From: Choristoneura fumiferana
Lineage: Eukaryota > Arthropoda > Insecta > Lepidoptera > Tortricidae
Assembly (NCBI RefSeq): GCF_025370935.1
Contig: NC_133498.1
Location: 1,712,224 to 1,776,223, forward strand
Direction of reading: 5' to 3'
Length of the DNA stretch: 64,000 bases
The notes below the pieces were generated by a model that searched no databases, had not been told where the DNA came from, and saw only the letters and a list, made by a program, of their open reading frames with translations. Positions 1 through 11,600 of this stretch are shown here, in pieces. The translations under genes and the position numbers were made by a program. Within the stretch, counting starts at the first letter, position 1. Every line of letters starts with the position of its first letter.

Positions 1-707
1 AAAAAATGGAACCGACCGCAAAACCCTTGAAAGCTCGAAGTCGGTGACTCAGCACGAGCCAGCAGGTATGGAACAATAGTCGTCTACCTCACGATCCTGC
101 TGGGTCATGCTGAGTCATCAAATTTGACTGGCTAGATCGGGTTACCCCAGGCCCAATAATTTTGTATTTTTATTTTTTTTATCAAGAAATAATGTGAAAT
201 ATAAGAAATACAAAATAAATATAAAAAGCAAAACTTCCCAACAATCCTTAAAAATACCCCATCCCAGTTATTTACCCCCTAAATTTGAGGGGAAAACCCC
301 TAATTTGGCAGCCGTGCCGAGCGGCAAATGGCCGGTGTTTGTATCGCGCCGCCGCTTTGACACGCGCCGCCTCTGTCAAAGGATGCCGCGTGCGATTTAT
401 GGCTTTACCTTCGCACGCGGCGTCCTTTGACAGGTAGGGTTGCAACGATATATCGAATTTTTGATAGTATCGATAACTTTGACTCCACAGTATTGATATA
501 TTAGCATTGCCTATCTACAGTGCACCCAGGCTTTTTTTTAAGGGAAGTTAAAGTAACGTATTTCTGTAACTTAACCATTACATAAATTTAAATAATAAAG
601 TAAAATCCACACTGTTAACTTTCTAATAAAAATATAATTGTCAGCCATGTACAGCTAATTAAATTGACAAGTACTATATATAAGTAAATATTATAAATGC
701 GAAAGTT

Positions 708-708
<1 letters not shown>

Positions 709-798
<90 letters not shown>

Positions 799-812
799 GT
801 GTGTGTGTTTGT
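709..812 (+). repeat. (GT)n microsatellite, copy 1
   Basis: About 100 bp of GT repeats with rare GC interruptions, following ATAAATGCGAAAGTTTGTG. Copy 2 at 16461-16570 is about 6 bp longer. Confidence 0.95.
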
Positions 813-1151
813 TTGTTTGTTACTCCTTCACACTAAAACGACATTTGAATGAAATTTGGTACGTAGATAACTGGAATAACATAAAGGCTACTTTTTACAA
901 CCTTTTATTTAGTTTCACATGTCCCGTTGTCTGTCTGTCCGTCTGTAGTCAAATTCTGCAAGTATATTTTGACCACTTCCAGTAGTCAGATTGACTTGAA
1001 ATTTGGAATACTTATGTAAATTGTGTAACAATACAATAATCTGGTAGTGACAGGGCACTGGCGGTCTGAAAGGTTGGGTTACGTGAAAAAAAATGTTGAT
1101 AACTAATTAGATAAATATTATAATTAATTAATGACATATCGTGTAGGTACA

Positions 1152-1289
1152 TTCAACGTAATAAATAAGTGATCACTTTTGTACCTTGGCACTTTAACGT
1201 CATGTTTGATAAGCCATACGAAATTGTGTAACGACTGAAAGCGACAAGGTACCTATACCTAAACAGTGATCACTTATTTATGACGTTGA
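1152..1289. mobile_element. Nested palindromic MITE-like element (copy 1)
   Basis: AATAAATAAGTGATCACTTT faces AGTGATCACTTATTTATGACG, giving roughly 25-bp arms around a 90-bp core. The same element occurs in copy 2 at about 16912-17049. Confidence 0.55.
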
Positions 1290-1377
1290 CTGTCGAACAA
1301 CATACATAATATAAAAAAATACTTACTTTTAATCCCATCCCACTAATATTATGAATGCGAAAGTTTGTAAGTCTGTT

Positions 1378-1584
1378 TCTTTATTACTTCATCAGCCATC
1401 ATCATCACGTCAAAATCGCTGAACCGATTTAGATGAAATTCGGTATACAATGTATCCCGCAGAAACTACAAATTTTCCGGGATAAAACTATCCTATGTCC
1501 ATCTCTGTGACTACAACTATATGTATACCAAATTTCATCTAAATCGGTTCAGTGGTTTAGACGTGATGAAGTAATAAACAAGAA
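1378..1584. repeat. Inverted repeat around AACCGATTTAGATGAAAT
   Basis: TTATTACTTCATC...GAACCGATTTAGATGAAATT faces AATTTCATCTAAATCGGTTC...GATGAAGTAATAA. This is a common lepidopteran dispersed repeat, also partly present at 33930-34030. Copy 2 is at about 17138-17344. Confidence 0.5.
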
Positions 1585-1884
1585 CCGGCCAAGAGCGTGT
1601 CGGTTTTTTTTATTTCAATTATTTATGCTGGCTCGTGCTGAGGCACCGACTTCGAGCTAGTAGGTACACCTAGGAAAATATTTTGAAGGGTTTTGTAGTC
1701 GGTTCCATTTATTGTTATTTTTTTTTTTTTTTGGAGTCGGTTTTACTTTTTTGTTAACCACATATATCTCGCGGCACTGTATAATTGCCTGAATTGAATT
1801 GATGAAGTAAGGGACGAGTTCAGCAATCCCTGTTCTGGCCGAGGCTTGTATAGTGCTTTTCTCAAACAATGTGAGGAAATATTT

Positions 1885-2520
1885 CATCCATCCATCCATC
1901 CATCCATCGCATCGCTTCGCATCGCATCGCTTCGCATCGCTTCGCATCGCTTCGCATCGCATCGCATCGCATCGTATCGCATCGCATCGTATCGCATCGC
2001 ATCGCTTCGCACCGCTTGGCATCGCTTGGCATCGCTTCGCATCGCTTCGCATCGCCTCGCATCGCTTCGCATCGCCTCGCATCGCTTCGCATCGCCTCGC
2101 ATCGCTTCGCATCGCCTCGCATCGCTTCGCATCGCCTCGCATCGCTTCGCATCGCCTCGCATCGCTTCGCATCGCCTCGCATCGCTTCGCATCGCATCTC
2201 TTCGCATCGCATCGCTTCGCATCGCTTCGCATCGCTTCGCATCGCTTCGCATCGCTTCGCATCGCTTCACATCGCTTCGCATCGCATCGTATCGCATCGC
2301 ATCGCTTCGCTTCGCATCGCATCGCTTCGCTTCGCATCGCATCGCATCGCATCGCTTCGCATCGCTTGGCATCGCTTGGCATCGCTTGGCATCGCTTGGC
2401 ATCGCGTGGCATCGCTTGGCATCGCTTGGCATCGCTTGGCATCGCTTGGCATCGCTTGGCATCGCATCGTATCGCTTCGCATCGTATCCCATCGCTTTGC
2501 ATGGCATCGCATCGCAGTAT
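1885..2520. repeat. Pentamer satellite (ATCGC/TTCGC), copy 1
   Basis: After (CATC)n the sequence is a tandem array of 5-bp units (ATCGC, TTCGC, TTGGC, CTCGC, ATCGT), often as 10-bp pairs, for about 620 bp. Because 5 and 3 share no factor and no unit makes a stop, several frames on both strands stay open. Those frames are not genes. Confidence 0.95.
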
Positions 2521-2879
2521 CGCAAATGCTTATAGAGTAGTGGTGGTTGGCTGTTCGTAATTTTTCCTTTGTCAGTTTAATGTTAGTAAGTAAAATTAAA
2601 AAGTTAGAGCAGCGGACAATAATGGATTTTCATACATACTTCATGGCCTAGGCCAAGAAGTTATGTAGAGAGGTGGTAGGGAGCCATAAATGAGAATCTT
2701 CATGTCTCCATTTCGTGACATTAACGCATACATTTCCGAGCATGTTTGAGAAAATAAAATTATTCCTATTATTGGTTCTAGAACTGTTTTCATTTGTACT
2801 CCAAAAGTCGCCAGATAAACCATTTTTTTAATCAAAACTTTTTTTTGGTCGCTAAGATTTAAGCAAAAGCCGTCACTTC

Positions 2880-3190
2880 TAGGGATAAAGTCACTAAACT
2901 GGCAACATTGATAGCCGCCGCGGGCCCGTCGCGGGTCCGACCCGCGCTCTGTGTGAATACAACGAACCGCGCGGCTCCCGCGGCGGACACGACCCGACCC
3001 GCGCCCGCTCTCTGTGTGTGTTGCCCTTTAGTTACAAAACTAAACACAAACTATATCTACGTTCAGTGGAAGTGTAGTGTAGAATGCTTCCACAGTCATA
3101 AATAAAAAAAAAAATATATGTTTCAGGTCAAGTAACCATTAAGCTTTTGGATTCCGAAGGCAAGCTCATGCCTGCCGCCCCCAAAGTTAG
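2880..3190 (+). repeat. GC-rich repeat with ATATATGTTTCAG|GTCAAG acceptor-like site, copy 1
   Basis: A GC-rich segment (CCGCGGGCCCGTCGCGGGTC) is followed by TCTACGTTCAGTGGAAGTG and TTTCAGGTCAAGTAACCATT. The same parts recur at 14790-14990, 34200-34390 (minus) and 35640-35730. Copy 2 is 18640-18950. Confidence 0.7.
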
Positions 3191-3559
3191 CTCACACACA
3201 CTCATGTCATGCTCTGAAAGCAGAGCGGTCCCGAGGGCATGGTATTGCTTCCGCTCCCATAAGCTCTATGGATTGTCTTGGGAACTTGGACGTCGCGAGC
3301 CTGTGACTAGAAATTAAACTAAAAATATAAAAGTTTAAAATCCATAAGCTTAACAATATACAGTCTTAAATATAGCAAGGGGTTATATTATAACACAAAA
3401 GTCTAAAATTTTAACTAGAATTGTATACAGTATCTCTTACCCTTTTCCTAAATTCGAATTTAGTTGAATTATTTTTGACTGATCATTAAAGACTGACAGT
3501 GACAGAGGAGCCTAAGTAGGTTATAGGGTCTTACCTTAAAATAAAATCCATTAGAATTG

Positions 3560-4655
3560 GGTACATTTAGTTTTCTGGGATGGTCCATATTATTTGACCT
3601 GGTTTCATACAATATACTGTGGAAAAACTGGAAGATACTGGTATACCAAGTGACACAATACGTATCTTTAAGTACTGGTATGGAAACCAGGTTAACAGCG
3701 TTAGATGGTCAACCGCACTGTCTGACGAATACAGGTTGGAATGTGGGGTGAGACAGGGGGGTTTGTCTTCGCCGACGCTGTTCAACCTGTATGTAAACGG
3801 GCTCATCGAGGCACTCAGCAGTACACGTGTCGGCTGCCACATAGATGGAGTCTGCGTTAACAACATCAGTTACGCAGACGATATGGTGCTGCTTAGTGCG
3901 TCGGTGTGCGGATTGCGTAGGCTGCTCGTAATGTGTGAAACCTATGCAGCAAGCCACGGCTTAAAATATAATATATCTGAAAAGTCAGTACATGGTCTTT
4001 GAGAGCGGTCGCAAGGATAAAAATGAGATTCCTCTCATTTGTCTCCATGGCACTCCTATCAACAGAGTGAACCAATTTAAATATCTAGGTCATGTGCTTG
4101 CGACCGACCTCAAGGACGACTTGGATATTGAAAGGGAGCGAAGGGCTCTTCGGTTCGGGCAAATGTGATCGCACGCAGATTTGCGGGTGCTCGAGGGAGG
4201 CGAAGGTTACGTTGTTTCGAGCTTTTTGCACTTCCCTCTACACATGCAGTCTGTGGGCGCACTATACGCAACGGGCCTGGGGGGCCCTTCGGGTCCAATA
4301 TAATAATGCGTTTCGGGCATTGTTGGGACTGCCTCGCCACTGTAGCGCATCAGGGATGTTTGTGGAGGCGCGCGTTAACTGTTTCTACACGACATGCGCG
4401 GGCGCGCCACATCCCTGCTGCGCCGCGTGCGGGCAGTTCCAACACCGTCCTGCGTGTGATAGCGGACAGACTTGACTGTGACTACATGTCACACTGTGAG
4501 GGACTGCATTCCCTACCAGTGTGATACTGTGGTAGAATGAGTCAAGTTTTATTAATTTGTAAGTACCTACTAATCTTTAGAAACTAAGCAACAACTACTA
4601 ACATAATATGTGTCCCAGTTACATGAAATAAATTATATTATTATTATTATTATTA
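3560..4655 (+). pseudogene. 5'-truncated LINE reverse transcriptase, copy 1 (frameshifted)
   Basis: Same sequence as 19340-20430, with several one-base deletions (for example in GGAAAAACTGG, GGGCTCTTCGG, CACGACATGCG) that break the frame. RT motifs GVRQGGLSSP and SYADDMVLL are still readable. It ends at (TTA)n. Confidence 0.9.
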
Positions 4656-4699
4656 TATTACCCAGCATTAACTGAGCACGAAACACTAATTTTGTATTA

Positions 4700-4850
4700 C
4701 GTCCTAGATTTCACCCTGTTTATTCGTGCAAAATTACAGCTTTCTAGCATTGATAGTATGAGAAAGCCGCGGACAGACATACAGACAGACAGACATGGCG
4801 AAACTATAAGGGTTCGTATATTTGGCAACGGACCCTAAAAACAATATAAA
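4700..4850 (+). repeat. Dispersed repeat tail (GTGCAAAATTACAGCTTTCTAGC)
   Basis: Shared with 15330-15432 and 61750-61875: TTCGTGCAAAATTACAGC, then ACAGACAGACAGACATGGCG and ACTATAAGGGTTC. Confidence 0.7.
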
Positions 4851-5069
4851 ATAAATACTTAAGGGGATCCCTTAAAACAAACGTGATTGTTTTCTTTAAA
4901 TATTTACAGAATCTTTAGTTGTCTAATCACTTTAAATTGTCAATTTACTTTGCTGTACACTGCTGGTAATTATTTTATATATTTGTCAGAAAGTTAACAA
5001 AGTCCGCATTTTTGGTATTTTATTGAATCAGGCTTTACTTTGCGGAGGTCCATATAAATGAACTAAAAG

Positions 5070-5169
5070 NNNNNNNNNNNNNNNNNNNNNNNNNNNNNNN
5101 NNNNNNNNNNNNNNNNNNNNNNNNNNNNNNNNNNNNNNNNNNNNNNNNNNNNNNNNNNNNNNNNNNNNN
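5070..5169. other. Assembly gap (100 N)
   Basis: Exactly 100 N, probably a gap of unknown size. Confidence 0.99.
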
Positions 5170-5596
5170 CCAGCGTGGAGAGTATAAAAAGCCGATGGAA
5201 TTACTGGCATCCTGAGTCCTTAAGCTGACAATATATCTGCAATTCTTTGGTGTTGCGGCAGTTCACTAATTTTCAGGTGCTCGTTTGTCACTTAAGTATT
5301 TCATAAATAATTATAGTTTCAAAAACGATATGGTATGACTGCTTTATGATTAGATCCATGATACCATTGTTCGGCTATTCTAACAAGACCAGCACGGCAA
5401 GGTAGCATTGACCTATCTTGGAGTTTCAGTGACATCTGACTCTGATTACTATTTTTTGGTCAATTATACCCAGACTATTCTTAAGGCTAAGTTAAGTTGT
5501 TCTGTCTACGCAAAATTGACAAGTTTCATGTTAATAGGTACATCTATCACAATAAAAAGTGCGTGAAAATCAAGTTCAAAGATTCCGTAACATAAG
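5170..5596. other. YME1L intron stretch, nothing recognised
   Basis: AT-rich; no exon, RNA or repeat recognised. Confidence 0.5.
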
Positions 5597-5733
5597 TACA
5601 GTCACCAGCACCAATATCTGACACAACAAGCGTGCATAAAAATATCTGATACGACTCTATTTTTAGGGCCGGAAGAACGTGTCAGATATTTTTGCACGCT
5701 CCGCTGTGGCAGATATTAATACTGGTGACTGTA
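5597..5733. mobile_element. Tc1/mariner-like MITE
   Basis: Inverted ends ACAGTCACCAGCACCAATAT and ATATTAATACTGGTGACTGT, flanked by TA. A relative lies at 43721-43829. Confidence 0.75.
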
Positions 5734-6284
5734 GGTACCTACTACGTGAACCGAATCGTCACTTGATAAAAATGTTCATTCTACGCTACGGCAGGTAATG
5801 ATTCAAATGATACAAAATACGACTGTTTCTATTCCTTAAAATGAGAAATATTTGATAATAAACCATACCAAATTTAAAATAAAACACGGTTTGTTCGAAA
5901 CATGTCGCGCATATCTCAACTATTGATAATTAAATAATCCATAATATGTATATATTATAATGATATATTCATGAGTGTGTGGTGTGTTGTGTGTGCTGTG
6001 TGTGTCTCATGATAGTTTTAGTAGTTAACAGCATTTAGACTGGAATAAAGAAATCGCAATCGTAAAATATATCAGGCGTAATTGGAAAAGCTTAGGTTAT
6101 TAACTTCTAAATAATAATAGTGATTACCAAAATAAACTGGTCATTTGAGTTAATCTTTTTTATATCAGTTATGTATACTTATATTAAAAGAAATTGGACA
6201 TGGTAACTAACACAAGGCATATAAAAAATTGTACAGCAAAAAGAACAAAAGAAAGACGGGTAGTTTCATTTTTAAATTTCGAGT

Positions 6285-6505
6285 ACTGCCTTTTCGCAAC
6301 GTAACGTTTTGCAACCTTTTCATTTTGCAAACTCAAAAATAAAACTGTAAATATTTCAGGATTTATTTCAGGGCCATCGTGTAGAACCCTTTAGGTTAGG
6401 TTAGGTTAGTTTTAAAAAATCCTGAAAAATTTACAGTTTCAGAAATTTTAAACAGTTGGGAAATAAGAAGTTGCGAAATGAAACAGTTTGCCAAACGATA
6501 TTCGC
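6285..6505 (+). repeat. Dispersed repeat with (TTAGG) run
   Basis: GTTTTGCAACC...TAAATATTTCAGGATTT...TTTAGGTTAGGTTAGGTTAG. Related pieces lie at 61110-61215 and 63895-64000 (reverse). The short telomere-like run belongs to the repeat, not to a chromosome end. Confidence 0.6.
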
Positions 6506-7740
6506 CGAATCATTAGTAAACCTTTAAATTTAGCTAACCTAATGTTACGAAATTACATTATACACAAGTTTTTTTGTTTGCTGCTTACTTTTTAAAATAG
6601 TATTGTTGGACGTTTATGTAAAAAAAATTTTTTTGATGGCGGTATAAAAATAATAAAACTTATCTAAAATTATCAGACTGTTGGAAAAGTGATTTGCAAG
6701 ATTTGTAGAGTGTTATAAACAGAAATCTAAAATTGAAGACAATTGAAAACTATATTTCTCATTATAATTACTGCCTAAAATCTATTATTTTTCAATCCTA
6801 ATCCCATTTACGACCCTGTCTTTTTTAAAATAAGAAAAAAAACTAAACTTGTTGCTGAGTTTGGTACTGCTGCGCCCTCACCGCCAAAACACACCCCAAT
6901 GCCGCCAACGTAACACATTTACGTAACATTATCACACACGTATATTTTTAAAAGTAAAAAAATAAAGTACACAACACACGCGCTACCAATTACGTTTCGT
7001 ATGATGCGTGTGAAGCGACTCTTTCACTTTATATAGAGACACCCCTTCTAGTGCGGTGGTGAGGCGGGAGCGGTTTTACGAGATATTGAAACGGACTCGG
7101 ATTTGAAATTGGAGCATCAGTTTTGAGAGTGTGATAAGCTTAGCACCTTGTTTGGGACCATGTCCTCTCATTGTTTAATGTCTGTGTGAAGCTGTAAGAA
7201 TAGCAAAAAAAAACTGAAGTGGCCTTGGATGTTGAAAATGGAAAATGAAAACAATTGAAGAGTATCAAATTCGAATGACTCAGGTAAGTTATTTTAATAA
7301 TCAAAGTTTTCATTGCGATTAGACCAGTTGGTATCACTTCCACCAACGCACATATGCGTTTTCGGAACTTCGCCCAGTGCCGCTGTCATTACTCACAAAT
7401 TTTGAACCCACATGTGCGTCGGTGGCACCTGTGGAAGTCAGGTGGCCGTGAATGCGTTAACTAAGTAGAGTCAATATTTTTAAATAACACAACACAACAC
7501 GAAACTGAAATCATCGTTACGACTGATTGATTGACAAACAGACAATACACAACCCAAACCAATGGAATTAGAAATTTTAAATTTGACAGGCAATAGACCT
7601 GGAGCTGCACTCAGAAATATAAAACATCTACAATAGAGAAATATTGTAAAATACAATTAAAGCCCGCAAATTAAATACAACAGTGAACTGCAAAAAGTGT
7701 AATTTGGCAAGATTAGTTCCGTTTTTTGCCACACTCATCT
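6506..7740. other. YME1L intron stretch, nothing recognised
   Basis: AT-rich sequence without a convincing exon. YME1L exons coding for the AAA domain were looked for and not found. Confidence 0.5.
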
Positions 7741-7744
7741 CTGC

Positions 7745-7824
7745 GTAGGACAAGCCCTCTCATTCTGAGAGGAAACCTGTGCCCAGTAGTGGGACGTATA
7801 TAGGCTGGGATGATGATAATGTGA
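7745..7824 (+). mobile_element. SINE 3' fragment
   Basis: CCTGTGCCCAGTAGTGGGACGT...GGCTGGGATGATGAT is the 3' end of the SINE seen complete at 50051-50356. Confidence 0.85.
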
Positions 7825-8029
7825 TGACATCTGACAAATAGCTTTACGGCCACATCTTTAGCCGAACTAGTAGTTTTCTTACAAAATTTCTTATGCAAAA
7901 GCATTTCGCACAAAGGCACCTGCTATTGTACAACTCTCATGCACTCCATACTGAATGAGGTGCATTCAATGCAAAATGCAACGACCGACCTTGAGGTCGC
8001 AAAATGTCACAGCGGTTAGAAGTAGGTAA

Positions 8030-8346
8030 TGAGGGACTATCGTTTTTTGTTCTCACTAGATGGCGCACTGTTGCGTGAGGTTTTTTAAGTATGGCTTTCA
8101 AAGTCGGTTATTACGGGCTTGAAAACAAAGGTTAGATTAAATCATATTTAATACACCCTAAAACCGTACCATAAAAATATCGAGCATGCCACAGTGTTGC
8201 ATAGTCCCCGTTTTATTCGAAAAAAGGGAGTACAAAGGTTTCCGAAAGACAAAACTGTCTCAAAAGACAGACATTCATTGCCCCGGAACGCATATTTGCC
8301 ATAATTAATTTCAGATAATGCAAAATATTCACAAAATTATTCTAAT
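8030..8346 (+). repeat. THAP-exon repeat, copy A
   Basis: Starts near GAGGGACTATCGTTTTTTG, then ACTAGATGGCGC and GTTGCGTGAGG. A decayed exon begins with ATG at 8186 (MPQCC) and in another frame has FPKDK; TTTCAG|ATAATG follows where a donor may have been. The right end runs into the N gap. MPxCC followed by FPKD is the start of a THAP zinc finger, as in P-element-like transposases. Frame breaks make it non-coding. Confidence 0.55.
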
Positions 8347-8442
8347 NNNNNNNNNNNNNNNNNNNNNNNNNNNNNNNNNNNNNNNNNNNNNNNNNNNNNN
8401 NNNNNNNNNNNNNNNNNNNNNNNNNNNNNNNNNNNNNNNNNN
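8347..8442. other. Assembly gap (96 N)
   Basis: 96 N, only 224 bp downstream of YME1L exon 5, so a missing exon could sit here. Confidence 0.99.
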
Positions 8443-8666
8443 ATAACGATGCTTAATTTATTTTATTAATAAAATATATCCTATGTTACTCCAGGATAAT
8501 GTGGCAATCTAATGGTGAAAGAATTTTTGAAATCGGTCCAGTACTTTTTTGAGTTTATTCATATCAAACATCCAAAAATAAAAAATCTTTCCTCTTTAAA
8601 TATTAGTATACCTATATTTAGTAATGATCTTTGGTTGCATCATCATCATCATCACCAGCGACTCAC

Positions 8667-11600
8667 CACGTCCTTGAGCTCCTGCTTGGCCTCGTCGGCG
8701 CCCTTGACGTCGTCGAAGGTCACGTTGATGTCCTCGGGGTCCACCTCCACCTGGTTGCCCAGCTGGATCCTGCTCGTGTGGGAGGGAGAACGCTGATTAT
8801 TGCTGTACAACACTTATACCTACAAGCTCGTATGGGACACTCCCTGCGGCATCTTTGTAAAGACAGTAGAGGCTCCCTGACAGGGTTCTACAGTGTCACG
8901 CGTCATAGTTACAAAAACAAAGCGTAGTTTAAGTGAGTGAGACAGAATCGTTTTGTTAGCTTACTTTAAGTAAGGGTGTATCAACAATTTCTTGTTCTTA
9001 TTCTGTCCCGTTAGCGAGGGGACAAAAGTAGTACAGTTTAAATAGAAGAAACATTGTGACACATTATTATTTTTTTTTTTTTTTATGGTATAGGGGGCAA
9101 ACGAGCAGGCGAATCGCCTGATGATAAGCGATTCTAACATGCTTATTAGATGACCAATAATTATTATAGAAGGGGCTTAAACTACCACAAAATGCATGTT
9201 TGGCAAATTTAATCCTATAAACTTATGGTTTAAAGAGTGACCCAGGAGACCGTAACTATAGCAACGAGCGGCAAAAAAAAGTTGATCAACCCTTTTTCTT
9301 TTTAGTCGACTGGATGTCAAACGAGCAAGTGGGTCTCCTGATGGTAAGAGATCACCACCGAGAGGCCTAAGATGGTATATCTCAAGTGCCAGTAATTTCA
9401 CCGGCTGTCTTACTCTCCACGGCAGGATTAGCGAGCGAGATGGTGGTAGCAATCCGGGCGGACCTTGCACAAGGTCCTACCACCTGCTAAGCCCTGAAGC
9501 CTTAAGCTCATTTGTCATTGACCATTGACCATGGTTGTCGGTGGTGTGTTAATGAGCCAGTTACCGGAAGACCGTCCCGCTGACGGACGCCATGAGGCTC
9601 ACGAAGATGGCCAGGAACAGCACGATGGTGAGCAGCTGCTGCACCAGCTTCAGGTACTTGGACGCCTTCGTGCCGCGCGCGTTGTCCGGGTGAGAGCCTG
9701 CAGACAGTATACACTTCAATGAGGGCTATCGTTTTTTGTCTCACTAGATGGCGCCACTGTTGCGTGAGGTTTTTAAGTATGGCTTTCAAAGTCTGTTATT
9801 ACGGGCGTGAAAACAAAGTTTAGATTAAAATCATATTTAATACACCTTAAAACCGTACCATAAAAATGTCGAGCAACCACAATGTTGTAGTCCCGTTTTG
9901 TTTGGAAAAAAGGGACGACAAAGGTTTCCGAAAGACCAAACTGTCTCAAAACACAGACATTCATTGCCCGGAACGCATAATTGCCATAATTAATTTCAGG
10001 TAATACAGTTTCTAAAACACCGTACCTGAGAAGCATAACACTGCAGGAAAAGTGACAAATTGTAGCATACACGACAATAAGGGTGGTAAAACAGAAAATC
10101 GTAAAAAGTGGCACTTGCAGTGTTATGCTTCTCAGGTACGGATCAGTAAAAAAACTGTAGGTCTGTTTATAGTTCTTTATCTTTATTTAATGCTCATATG
10201 ACTGTTTATTTGATTCTAAAAAAACTAAATAAACATCACAAGACACTTGACACCAATTATCCTAGTCTCAAAGTAAAAGCTTGTGTTATAAATACATCGG
10301 GCCTAATCAGGGATCAAATCCAGAACCTCAAGCTAACTAATACTATACTCACCAGCAAGGTAGCCCTCAGCAAAAGCTATCTTGATCTTGTCTTTCTGCT
10401 GATTACTCAGCACCGAGTCTTCGCTGAGCAGCTTCTCAAGCCTCGGAGCCACATCAGGGCCCAAGGCCTGTTTGTCCTTATTGAGAGGTGGGTCTGCCAC
10501 AAAACCTGGAAATGATTGTTACTGTGTGAAAATACAACAATTCAAGGAAAACTGTGGGCATAGAATGTAGTATCAGTGACTATCCGTACACTAGAATCTA
10601 AGTGTCCTTATTTTTAGTTCCTTAACTCATTGTCTATCTATAGCTAGATATTATCTATGTGCTAGAAAATTTGGTGCGGATATTTGCAGGATATGTAATT
10701 AATAACCTAAAAATCAATTATACACAAACTATTTAATTATTGTGTGGTAATATTTTTTTGTTTCATACAAAAATACCATTCTGTCCAAAAAATCACCTTG
10801 CATTAACATTTTTTTTTTATTTAATTTAATTGAAACTAATTAACAACGCTTTTGCTTGAAGAAGACCCAAATTAAATACAAACAATGGTACAATCCTTAG
10901 CCAGCAAGAGCAAAGAAGTAGGTCTCTAAATGATTTTTCCAAAATAAAACTGATGACAACACCACAGAGGTTGATATATACTACTGGCCAGAAATAAGCT
11001 CGAGTATGTACAAGAGTATGTATATTTAGGACAGATAATTGCCCCAACAGATCAAATGTCAAAGGAAATAAACAGGAGGATTGCTAGTGGCTGGCAAAAA
11101 TATTGGTCTTTGAAAGACACAATGAAAAGTAAAGAAGTAAGCATAACTATCAAAATAAACTTTTGATACTTGCATCCTGCCCTGTATCACATATGAGAGT
11201 GAGACCTGGTCCCTCACCCAGAATCACAGAGAAAAAACTAGCCAAGTGTCAGCAGGCAATGGAGAGGAGCATGTTGGCAATAAAACTTAAGGATAGAATT
11301 ACCTCAACTGAAATAAGAAACAAAACTAAAGTTGTCAACATACTTACCGCCACCTATTGCTTACTTTAGAACAGTGTTTTTCAAACATTTTCATGGCGCG
11401 GCCCCCTTGATTTAAAAAACATTTGGCGACCCCCTGCTTACCACCACTTACAGTTAGTTGTATTATATCTTACGGGCATCAGCGACCCCCCATGGGATTA
11501 CGACCCACAGATTGAAAACACTGCCTAAGAAAATCTCAATGTATACACCTGTTTTCTGTACTGCTTACTGTGTTGGTGTGCAATAAAAAGATATGGTATT

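Larger units (their letters stand above)
1..4655. repeat. Duplicated block, copy 1
   Basis: Matches 15753-20430 in the same orientation (offset 15752, drifting to about 15761 through small indels). It lies in the YME1L downstream intron. The left end is cut by the window; the right end falls in the (TTA)n tail of a LINE, after which the two copies differ completely. Within the LINE part most copy differences are one-base losses in homopolymer runs in this copy. Confidence 0.95.

Noticed and set aside
194..430. 78-codon frame, identical at 15946-16182
   Set aside because: Lies inside a repeated transposon-like element; no motif. Identity of the two copies is explained by the block duplication.
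707..985. Cys/Val-repeat frame of 92 codons
   Set aside because: Translation of a GT microsatellite.
1657..2560. Long overlapping reading frames (81-281 codons) on both strands, repeated at 17417-18320
   Set aside because: They are stop-free translations of the pentamer satellite, with no start context, conservation or codon bias.
5028..5210. 60-codon minus frame across the N gap
   Set aside because: Made of unknown bases.
6390..6411. Telomere or subtelomere, from (TTAGG) repeats
   Set aside because: Only about four units, and the same run occurs inside a dispersed repeat at 61190 and 63988.
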